From positions 1,302,001 through 1,366,000 of the forward strand of contig CALSTV010000001.1 of assembly GCA_943789365.1 (NCBI GenBank): a DNA stretch of 64,000 nucleotides, read 5' to 3'. Positions within the stretch are counted from its first letter, which is position 1; every line of letters starts with the position of its first letter. Under the pieces are notes generated by a model. That model was not told the origin of the DNA. It did no database searches and was given only the letters and a program-made list of their open reading frames with translations. The position numbers and the translations under genes are program-made. Of this stretch, positions 18,154-25,447 are shown piece after piece. Origin of the DNA: an uncultured Flavobacteriaceae bacterium (GTDB taxonomy: Bacteria > Bacteroidota > Bacteroidia > Flavobacteriales > Flavobacteriaceae).

Positions 18154-18933
18154 ATGGATTTACAACTGCAAAAAAAAATAATCATTGTTACAGGCGGTTC
18201 CAAGGGAATTGGACTTGGTATTGTTGAATCGTTGATTGAAGAGCATGCCATTCCTGTAATTATTGGAAGAAACAAAGAAAGCATATTGGAAGTGGTTGCT
18301 CGTTTTGAAAAAGAGGACAAAGAAGTCTTTCATGCCTTTGCCGAACTTTCAGACCCTAAACAATGTAAAGCTGCTGTCGATGCCGTGATTGAAAAATACG
18401 GCAGGATTGACGGACTGGTAAACAACGCAGGTGTAAATGATGGAGTAGGACTCGAAAATGGAAACTACGAAGATTTTATGCAATCCTTACAACGTAATTT
18501 GGTGCATTATTATATGATGGCCCACTATGCGTTGCCCGAGTTAAAGAAAAGTAAAGGAGCCATTGTAAATATTGGCTCCAAAACTTCAGTGACCGGTCAA
18601 GGAGGCACTTCTGGTTACGCCGCAGCGAATGGCGGTAGAAATGCACTGACACGCGAATGGGCCTTAGAATTATTACCCTACAGTGTTCGTGTAAACGCGT
18701 TGATTGTTGCAGAGTGCTACACCCCTTTGTACGAAAAATGGATCAGCACTTTTCCTAACAAAGAAGAAAAATTAGCAGCAATTACGAAAAATATCCCGTT
18801 GGAAAAAAGAATGACTACAGCTGAAGAAATTGCAGACACAGTTGCCTTCTTGTTATCTCCAAAATCGAGTCATACCACTGGGCAATTGCTATTTGTAGAT
18901 GGTGGCTATACACATCTAGACAGAGCTTTGTAA
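18154..18933 (+). CDS. SDR oxidoreductase, probable L-fucose dehydrogenase with atypical active site
   Basis: The product has 259 residues. It has the TGGSKGIG cofactor loop, NNAG, catalytic Ser142 in NIGSKTS and Tyr155. The residue four after Tyr is Asn159 (Y-A-A-A-N), where nearly all classical SDRs have Lys. The remainder (REWALELLPYSVRVN, AECYTPLYEKWI, and HTTGQLLFVDGGYTHLDRAL at the C-terminus) matches the layout I know from bacterial L-fucose dehydrogenases, which oxidise L-fucose to the lactone with NAD(P). The coding sequence is otherwise intact, so the Asn looks like a family variant rather than decay. No lactonase gene is present in the window. Confidence 0.72.
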   Translation: MDLQLQKKIIIVTGGSKGIGLGIVESLIEEHAIPVIIGRNKESILEVVARFEKEDKEVFHAFAELSDPKQCKAAVDAVIEKYGRIDGLVNNAGVNDGVGLENGNYEDFMQSLQRNLVHYYMMAHYALPELKKSKGAIVNIGSKTSVTGQGGTSGYAAANGGRNALTREWALELLPYSVRVNALIVAECYTPLYEKWISTFPNKEEKLAAITKNIPLEKRMTTAEEIADTVAFLLSPKSSHTTGQLLFVDGGYTHLDRAL

Positions 18934-19039
18934 AAAGCAAAGTACCGTATAGTACAGGACAGTTTACTATCCTAAAAATATTAATTTGCGGCCGTTATGG
19001 TTTCAATGAATCTATAGCGACAACAATAAACAAAAAAGT

Positions 19040-19777
19040 ATGAAAGTAGGATTATTTATTCCTTGTTATATCAACCAATTGTACCCACAGGTTGGAATTG
19101 CCACTGTTGAAGTTTTAGAAAAACTCAATGTAGAAATTGTATACCCCACAGGGCAAACCTGTTGTGGGCAACCCATGGCGAATTCAGGCTATGAAAATGA
19201 ATCTGTTGGAGCTTGCAACAATTTTGTGCAGAATTTTAAAGAATTCGACTATATCGTTACCCCCTCTGGAAGCTGCGCATACCATGTGAAAAAACATTAC
19301 AATATCTTAGAACAAACACCAGAAGTTGTAAAAGTAAGAGACAATGTCTATGAACTATGTGACTTTATTGTAAATGTTTTAAAAATCAAAGATTTGGGCG
19401 CTTCATTTCCTGCCAAAGTAGGGGTACATAAAAGTTGTCATGGCTTAAGAGGCTTGCGTCTCGGTTCTTGCTCGGAGGTTGTAGGACCTTACTTCTCTTC
19501 TATTGATGACCTGCTAAAAGAGGTAAAAGGAGTAGAGCTTATGGAACTCAAAAGAAAAGATGAGTGCTGTGGCTTCGGAGGAACTTTTGCCGTAACCGAA
19601 GAAGCCGTTTCTGTAAAAATGGGAAAAGACAAAATTCAAGACCATTTAGACAGCGGTGTGGAAGTTATTACCGCAACAGACACCTCTTGCTTAATGCATT
19701 TGGAAGGACTGGTAAACAGAAACAAACAGCCCTTAAAAATACTCCACGTAGCGGAGATTTTGAACAGTCAGTTGTAG
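19040..19777 (+). CDS. lutA: L-lactate utilisation protein LutA ((Fe-S)-binding, CCG domains)
   Basis: The 245 residues contain two cysteine-rich CCG-type domains: FIPCYINQLYPQVG with TCCGQPMANSGY in the first half and KSCHGLRGLR with DECCGFGGTFAV in the second. This is the LutA/YkgE subunit architecture at normal length. With LutB and LutC it forms the cytoplasmic iron-sulfur complex that oxidises L-lactate to pyruvate. Placement after the fucose genes fits, since their last step should release L-lactate. The gap to lutB is 107 bp and contains a copy of the ATCC-x-CC...GGAGGA element also found in the 161-bp repeats. Confidence 0.92.
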   Translation: MKVGLFIPCYINQLYPQVGIATVEVLEKLNVEIVYPTGQTCCGQPMANSGYENESVGACNNFVQNFKEFDYIVTPSGSCAYHVKKHYNILEQTPEVVKVRDNVYELCDFIVNVLKIKDLGASFPAKVGVHKSCHGLRGLRLGSCSEVVGPYFSSIDDLLKEVKGVELMELKRKDECCGFGGTFAVTEEAVSVKMGKDKIQDHLDSGVEVITATDTSCLMHLEGLVNRNKQPLKILHVAEILNSQL

Positions 19778-19884
19778 TTAACTGTTAGTAGAAGTAATAA
19801 AACTAAGATCTCAACACTAATTTATCCACCGGAGCACAGCGAAGGAGGAAAACGCACTCTATAGGGTGTTATATTTATAAAGAT

Positions 19885-21252
19885 ATGAGCCATTCAAAAT
19901 TAGCCTCCATATTCAACAAAGACGAAAAAAAAGTAGATTGGCACGACAAGGCCCTTTGGTTTGTTCGTCATAAAAGAGACCTATCTGTACATCAGGTAAA
20001 AGGATGGGAATCTTTGCGAGATTTGGGACACGGCATCAAAGCACATATGTTGTCAAACTTAGACAGCTACTTGCAAGAGTTTGAAAAAAACGCACAAGCA
20101 AACGGTGTCGAAGTACACTGGGCGGCAAACGGCGAAGAACACAATCAGATTGTGCATAAAATCCTTAAGGAAAACAACGCCAAAAAGATTGTAAAGAGCA
20201 AGTCGATGTTGACCGAAGAGTGTCATTTGAACCCGTATTTGGAAGCCGATGGCATGGAAGTCATAGACACCGATTTAGGAGAACGCATTGTGCAATTAGC
20301 GAAAGAACCACCGAGTCATATTGTACTGCCGGCAATTCACAAAAACAAACACGAGGTAGATGAATTATTTCAAGAACACCTCGGTACTGAACCTTGTGAT
20401 GGCGACCCTCAGTATTTAACCCATGAAGCAAGAAAACACCTCAGAGAAAAATTCATCACCGCAGATGCTGCCATTACAGGCGTAAACTTTGCCATTGCAG
20501 AAACAGGCGGTTTTGTAGTCTGTACCAATGAAGGAAATGCCGATATGGGCGCACATTTAGCACCGGTACATATTGCATGTATGGGAGTTGAAAAAATAAT
20601 CCCAAAACAAGAACATTTAGGAGTGTTTTTGAGACTGCTTGCCAGATCAGCAACGGGACAACCGATTACTACCTATTCGTCACACTTTAGAAAACCTAAA
20701 GACGGTAGAAAAATGCATATTGTCATTGTAGACAATGGAAGATCAGAACAATTGAGCCGACCTGATTTTAGGGCTTCGCTACATTGTATTCGTTGTGGAG
20801 CTTGTATGAACACCTGCCCAATTTACAGACGTAGTGGCGGACATAGTTATGATGCGACAATTCCAGGACCTATTGGTTCTATACTTTCACCTGGAAAAGA
20901 TTTAACCAAGCACAGTAGTTTGCCATTTGCATCTACGCTTTGTGGTTCCTGTTCGAATGTCTGTCCTGTAAAAATCGACATACACTCACAGCTGTACAAA
21001 TGGAGGCAAATTATCACGAAAGAAACCCCGCAACCATTTGTTAAAAAGGCAAGTATGAAAATGATGGGGACTATGTTCTCCAAACCCTCACAATTTGAAC
21101 GCGTAGGAAAACTAGCACGCTGGTCATTGAGAACTTTACCCAAATCGGTCATCAATGCAAAACCAAACACTTGGGGTAAGGAGAGAGATCTTCCAAAAGG
21201 CCCTAAACAGAGTTTTGATGAGTGGTATGCAGAAAAAAGGAAACAAGAGTAA
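19885..21252 (+). CDS. lutB: L-lactate utilisation protein LutB (ferredoxin-like iron-sulfur subunit)
   Basis: The product has 455 residues, typical for LutB/YkgF. The N-terminal LUD domain covers about residues 60-290 (SKSMLTEECHLNPYLEADG, ITGVNFAIAETGGFV). A twin 4Fe-4S region follows: CIRCGACMNTCPIYR and LCGSCSNVCPVKIDI, each with a C-x2-C-x2-C-x3-CP pattern. The C-terminus is the usual LutB tail. It passes electrons from lactate oxidation within the LutABC complex. Its stop lies 6 bp before a tenfold GGTAGCA repeat. Confidence 0.93.
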   Translation: MSHSKLASIFNKDEKKVDWHDKALWFVRHKRDLSVHQVKGWESLRDLGHGIKAHMLSNLDSYLQEFEKNAQANGVEVHWAANGEEHNQIVHKILKENNAKKIVKSKSMLTEECHLNPYLEADGMEVIDTDLGERIVQLAKEPPSHIVLPAIHKNKHEVDELFQEHLGTEPCDGDPQYLTHEARKHLREKFITADAAITGVNFAIAETGGFVVCTNEGNADMGAHLAPVHIACMGVEKIIPKQEHLGVFLRLLARSATGQPITTYSSHFRKPKDGRKMHIVIVDNGRSEQLSRPDFRASLHCIRCGACMNTCPIYRRSGGHSYDATIPGPIGSILSPGKDLTKHSSLPFASTLCGSCSNVCPVKIDIHSQLYKWRQIITKETPQPFVKKASMKMMGTMFSKPSQFERVGKLARWSLRTLPKSVINAKPNTWGKERDLPKGPKQSFDEWYAEKRKQE

Positions 21253-21258
21253 TGAACT

Positions 21259-21328
21259 GGTAGCAGGTAGCAGGTAGCAGGTAGCAGGTAGCAGGTAGCA
21301 GGTAGCAGGTAGCAGGTAGCAGGTAGCA
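21259..21328. repeat. Heptamer tandem repeat GGTAGCA x10
   Basis: Ten perfect copies in the lutB-lutC spacer. Rotated to GGTAGCA/GATAGCC the unit shares TAGC and the 7-base period with the 17204 tract. Confidence 0.92.
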
Positions 21329-21388
21329 ATATAAAAAAACACCTATCACAAAAGGACAAATAGTTACATAAAAAGAGTAAAAAACATA

Positions 21389-21464
21389 CCCAGTCAGAAG
21401 ACGGGTGACATATCATAACCAGCTCTAAAAGGAGCAGAAAAAAACAACCCGTCGGTTGACGGGT
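21389..21464 (+). other. Three hairpins in the lutC leader
   Basis: CCCAGTC-AGAA-GACGGG (bulged A, 21389-21405) and ACCCGTC-GGTT-GACGGGT (21447-21464) are near-duplicates, each followed by TGAYATATC. GCTCT-AAAA-GGAGC lies between them (21422-21435). The last stem ends 11 bp before the lutC ATG and could limit its translation or protect the transcript end. No terminator U-run follows. Function unknown. Confidence 0.45.
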
Positions 21465-21475
21465 GATATATCTAT

Positions 21476-22060
21476 ATGGGAAGTAGAGAAAAAATATTAG
21501 GACAGATAAAAGCGAATAAACCAGAATCGCTTGAATTACCAGCAATAGACCTCGGTCTTTTTGACGAAGGATTAGACTTACTTCAAGAGTTTACCAAAAA
21601 AGTAGAAGTCGTAGGCGGAAACGTTATTCAAATAGCTTCAGAAAACGAAGTACAGGCAAAAATGACTGAGTTATTTCCAGATGCTAAGGTAAAATACAGC
21701 ACACTTGACGAAACTGAAGCCTTTAACACCCTGTCAATAGAAGCCATTCAGAAACCACATGACTTGGAAGATTTGGATATCTTGATTTTAAAAAGCGATA
21801 TTGCAGTTGCGGAAAACGGGGCTGTCTGGTTGGACGATTCTAAAATCCCAATGCGTGTATTGCCTTTTATTACCAAGCACCTAGTTTTTGTACTGGAAGA
21901 AAAATCAATTTTGGGTTATATGCATGAAGCCTATGCCAATATTGATGATTTTGGCTTCGGTGTTTTTATCTCGGGACCTTCAAAAACAGCGGATATTGAA
22001 CAGTCGTTGGTTATTGGTGCACATGGTGCATTGAGTTTAACTGTCTTTGTAAAAAAATAA
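21476..22060 (+). CDS. lutC: L-lactate utilisation protein LutC (LUD domain)
   Basis: The product has 194 residues, the normal size for LutC/YkgG. It starts MGSREKILGQIKAN. The core LUD motif appears as ILKSDIAVAENGAVWLDD, MRVLPFITKHLVFV and DFGFGVFISGPSKTADIEQSLVIGAHGA, where the GPSKTADIE stretch is the family hallmark. It is the third subunit of the L-lactate oxidising complex. It ends the operon; a strong bidirectional terminator follows at 22086. Confidence 0.93.
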   Translation: MGSREKILGQIKANKPESLELPAIDLGLFDEGLDLLQEFTKKVEVVGGNVIQIASENEVQAKMTELFPDAKVKYSTLDETEAFNTLSIEAIQKPHDLEDLDILILKSDIAVAENGAVWLDDSKIPMRVLPFITKHLVFVLEEKSILGYMHEAYANIDDFGFGVFISGPSKTADIEQSLVIGAHGALSLTVFVKK

Positions 22061-22085
22061 ACCACCTAATAATTAGTAGCATTAA

Positions 22086-22119
22086 AAAAGCACGCAAACA
22101 ATTAAGTTTGCGTGCTTTT
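22086..22119. terminator. Bidirectional terminator between lutC and ppsA units
   Basis: AAAAGCACGCAAAC pairs perfectly with GTTTGCGTGCTTTT around AATTAA. A- and T-runs on the two flanks let it end both the plus-strand lut operon and the minus-strand ppsA unit. Confidence 0.9.
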
Positions 22120-22151
22120 TGCATTTACATTGAGTACAGTACTAATTTGCT

Positions 22152-22307
22152 TTAAGCATTCATCACATGTTCGTATGCCATTTGATACAAATCTACCAAT
22201 TCGGTATTTGGATTTGCTTCACGTATTGAGGTAACGTATCGCAACAAATCTTCTCTTTTGCTATGCACATGCGCACTATACAGGAGATCTTCAATTGTAT
22301 TACTCAT
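22152..22307 (-). CDS. 51-residue conserved-looking small protein coupled to PEP synthase
   Basis: ATG at 22307 and TAA at 22152 give 51 residues beginning MSNTIEDLLYSAHVHSKRED and ending YQMAYEHVMNA. It is rich in charged helix-forming residues, with no signal or membrane segment. It begins 4 bp after the ppsA stop on the same strand and ends 33 bp before the shared terminator, so it must be co-transcribed and probably translationally coupled. The codon pattern looks coding. I do not recognise a domain. A role next to PEP synthase is only suggested by position. Confidence 0.6.
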   Translation of the reverse strand: MSNTIEDLLYSAHVHSKREDLLRYVTSIREANPNTELVDLYQMAYEHVMNA

Positions 22308-22311
22308 AGTC

Positions 22312-24741
22312 TTAGTTTTCGATTTCGTGAATTACTTTTAAGGTTTTCAACATAGAGTCTGGAGTTACCGATATAGTATCGATACCTTCTTCCACCAAAA
22401 ACTGTGAAAAATCTGGAAAATCTGAAGGTCCTTGCCCGCAAATCCCCACCTTAGTCTTGTGCTTCTTAGCTGTTTTCAACAGCATTTTTATCATTGATTT
22501 TACAGCTTCATTTCGTTCGTCATACAAATGTGCCACCAAACTAGAATCGCGATCCAATCCTAAAGTTAGCTGCGTCAAATCGTTAGAACCGATAGAGAAA
22601 CCATCTACCAAAGGAGCAAACTCGTCGGCTAAAATTATGTTCGAAGGTAGCTCTGCCATAATATACACCTCTAGGCCGCGTTCTCCTCTCTTAAGTCCAT
22701 TTTCTTCCATGATTGCCAACACTTTTATGAGCTCTTGTGGTGTTCTACAAAACGGCACCATAATGGTAATATTCTCAAGTCCGTATTCATCACGTACTTT
22801 TTTCAAAGCTTTGCATTCCAACACAAACGCTTCCTTAAAAGTTTCTGCATAATAACGAGAAGCCCCTCTCCACCCAATCATTGGGTTTTCTTCTTTGGGT
22901 TCGTAATGATTTCCTCCTAACAAATTGAAATATTCATTTGATTTAAAATCAGACAATCGCGTGATTACTCTATTCGGATAAAAAGCAGCACCAATCTTGG
23001 CTACTCCTTGTGCCAATTTATTGATAAAGAAATCCTCTTCAGATGCATACCCTTTGATAAGTGCTTCAATAGTCTTGGTAAGTGGCGCATCATTCAAACT
23101 TCGATGATTTAACAAGGCTAAGGGGTGTACTTTTATATAATTGTTTATGATAAACTCTTCACGAGCAAGTCCAACACCAGCATTTGGAATTTTTCGATAT
23201 TGAAATGCGAGTTCTGGAGAACCAATATTCATTAGGATTGGTGTCTTCGTTTTTGGAAAGGCATCGTAAGCTGTTTCTTGCAAGCTAAACTTTACTTTTC
23301 CTTCGTACACTTTTCCAACGCTTCCTTCCGCACAAGAAACCGTAATCTCTTGTCCATTTTTCAGGATGGAAGTTGCCTTTTGAGCTCCCACAATAGCAGG
23401 TACTCCTATTTCTCTCGCTACAATAGCGGCATGGCAAGTTCTCCCGCCTTTCTCGGTAATGATGGCAGATGCCTTCTTCATGAGCGGTTCCCAATCAGGG
23501 TCCGTCATCTCGGTTACCAGTACATCCCCCTCTTTGAATTCCGTCTCGTCTGAACTCCCATCTCTTCCATCCAAAGAATAGATACGATACACTTTTCCTG
23601 TACCAATTTTATCACCTACAGCAACCCCTTCTAGGATCAGCTTGTCTTCCAAATTACCAGCATCTTCAATTGCATACTCTTTAATACTGTTGGTTTCTTC
23701 TTGAGAGTGAATGGTTTCAGGACGCGCTTGCACTATAAACAGTTCATTAGAAAGTCCGTCAATTGCCCATTCAATGTCCATTGGACACCATCCGCCTCTC
23801 TTTTCGCTATAATAATCTTCAATTTTCTGTACCCATTCTGCCAATTGCACAATCTGTTTATCATTCAAACAAAAAGTACCTTGCATCGTGGTATTTACAG
23901 GAATGGTTTTTACGGTTTCAAAGGGTTTATTTCCATAAACCATTTTGTGCGTTTTTCTTCCCATTTTCTTATCGATAATTGCAGGAAACCCTTGTTTTAA
24001 GGTTGGTTTATAGACCAAAAACTCATCTGGAGAAATTTCCCCCCCTACAACCAATTCACCCAAGCCATACGCTCCATTGATAAGTACCACATCTTTAAAA
24101 CCACTTTCGGTATCCAAAGAAAATGCAACACCAGATGCACCTAAATCGGAGCGGACCATTTTTTGAATACACACAGAAAGCTTTACCATAAAATGATCAA
24201 AGCCTCTTGACGAACGGTAAGAAATGGCACGGTCTGTATACAAAGAAGCAAAACAACTTCGTATAGCTGTCAATAACATTTCACCTCCTCGTATGTTCAA
24301 ATAGGTAGATTGCTGACCTGCAAAAGAAGCGTCGGGTAAATCCTCTGCTGTTGCAGAGGAACGTACTGCAATATCCGTAGCTTCTTGCTCATAAGCTTCG
24401 GACAATTCGTAATAAGACTCCAAAATAGCTTTCTCGACAGTGACAGGAAACTTTCCATTGGAAATCAATTTTCTAATTTCAGAACCTGTTTTTCTCAATT
24501 GAATAATGTCTGTAGGATCAAGACCCTCTAAAATCTCATTGATTTTATCCTTGAGATGATTCTCTTCAATAAAAGCGTCAAATGCATCTACAGTTACAGC
24601 AAAACCGTTAGGAACACGGATGTTCTGAGCGGTTAAATTCTGAAGCATCTCTCCTAAGGAAGCATTTTTACCTCCAACAGTTGGTAAATCCTCAATGCCT
24701 ACTTCATTTAACTTTTTAATGAATACTTGTGTTTGTTTCAT
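22312..24741 (-). CDS. ppsA: Phosphoenolpyruvate synthase
   Basis: The 809 residues are in family order: the N-terminal ATP-grasp pyruvate/phosphate dikinase domain (GGKNASLGEM near residue 23, IAVRSSATAEDLPDASFAGQQ near 123), the swivelling phosphohistidine domain with KGGRTCHAAIVARE, and the C-terminal PEP-binding TIM barrel with KVGICGQGPSDFPDF. It converts pyruvate, ATP and water to PEP, AMP and phosphate. It should be needed when carbon arrives as pyruvate and lactate, as from the convergent fucose/lut operon. A perfect 20-bp palindrome 22 bp upstream of the start suggests a dedicated regulator. Confidence 0.93.
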   Translation of the reverse strand: MKQTQVFIKKLNEVGIEDLPTVGGKNASLGEMLQNLTAQNIRVPNGFAVTVDAFDAFIEENHLKDKINEILEGLDPTDIIQLRKTGSEIRKLISNGKFPVTVEKAILESYYELSEAYEQEATDIAVRSSATAEDLPDASFAGQQSTYLNIRGGEMLLTAIRSCFASLYTDRAISYRSSRGFDHFMVKLSVCIQKMVRSDLGASGVAFSLDTESGFKDVVLINGAYGLGELVVGGEISPDEFLVYKPTLKQGFPAIIDKKMGRKTHKMVYGNKPFETVKTIPVNTTMQGTFCLNDKQIVQLAEWVQKIEDYYSEKRGGWCPMDIEWAIDGLSNELFIVQARPETIHSQEETNSIKEYAIEDAGNLEDKLILEGVAVGDKIGTGKVYRIYSLDGRDGSSDETEFKEGDVLVTEMTDPDWEPLMKKASAIITEKGGRTCHAAIVAREIGVPAIVGAQKATSILKNGQEITVSCAEGSVGKVYEGKVKFSLQETAYDAFPKTKTPILMNIGSPELAFQYRKIPNAGVGLAREEFIINNYIKVHPLALLNHRSLNDAPLTKTIEALIKGYASEEDFFINKLAQGVAKIGAAFYPNRVITRLSDFKSNEYFNLLGGNHYEPKEENPMIGWRGASRYYAETFKEAFVLECKALKKVRDEYGLENITIMVPFCRTPQELIKVLAIMEENGLKRGERGLEVYIMAELPSNIILADEFAPLVDGFSIGSNDLTQLTLGLDRDSSLVAHLYDERNEAVKSMIKMLLKTAKKHKTKVGICGQGPSDFPDFSQFLVEEGIDTISVTPDSMLKTLKVIHEIEN

Positions 24742-24763
24742 GATGTTTTTCTTTGGTTTACTT

Positions 24764-24783
24764 TTACGAAATCGATTTCGTAA
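24764..24783. promoter_or_regulatory. Perfect 20-bp palindrome upstream of ppsA, probable operator
   Basis: TTACGAAATCGATTTCGTAA is fully self-complementary and ends 22 bp before the ppsA ATG. The central CG and ACG...CGT arms resemble LacI-type operators; the regulator is not identified in this window. Confidence 0.65.
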
Positions 24784-25429
24784 GATGAAAAAAAAATAGT
24801 TTTAAAAAATTGATCAATTATTGTACACTGCAAAATTTCATCATTTCTGATAGTTAACCAACCTAATTCATTGCATATAACGATACTATTTTTGCCCTGT
24901 ATTAAATATAATAGTGTTTTTCGTTTTTTTAATATTATTTACAAAAAAACAAAATACGGACGTAAAACCCACAAATTCATCAAAAGAAGACGAATACCAC
25001 GAAACAAAAGACAAGCCTAACAGCTTGATTTACTGCTTTCCAATTTATTTAAAACAAATCTCATTTTATATATTTGATAAGTTGTAAAAATATTTTAAGA
25101 GACAAAAAACCACATTTACTAATGCTTTCTAATAAATAAAAACAACTATGATATCACTTTTGTCAAGAATAATTTCACTAAAAAACATAAGCAACAACAG
25201 CTTAGCAGACTGAGTATAGATTTGGAAATTCATTTGTGTCTGACAAAAAATTTAGTGGTGGCAAATTTTTGTTTTTTAAGACTACCCTTCTCTTCGCAAG
25301 TTGTATTCTAATTAAAACTCACCCCCCTACCTGTATAAACAACTCCTTTCTCTTTCTGTCATCCTATTTAAAAATTGGGCAATAATTTTCTCAAAAAAAA
25401 TTATTTAACATCAAATTTTCATAAATTGC
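24784..25429. other. Intergenic region upstream of truncated sensor
   Basis: About 650 AT-rich bases without a convincing ORF, RNA gene or further palindrome. It holds the leaders of ppsA and of the sensor gene. Confidence 0.5.
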
Positions 25430-25447
25430 ATGACAATATCCTTCCTA

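Noticed and set aside
18936-18990. Possible terminator/attenuator between the second SDR and lutA (AGGACAGT..ACTATCCT)
   Set aside because: The stem has a mismatch and no U-run; the spacer is too weak to split the operon with confidence.
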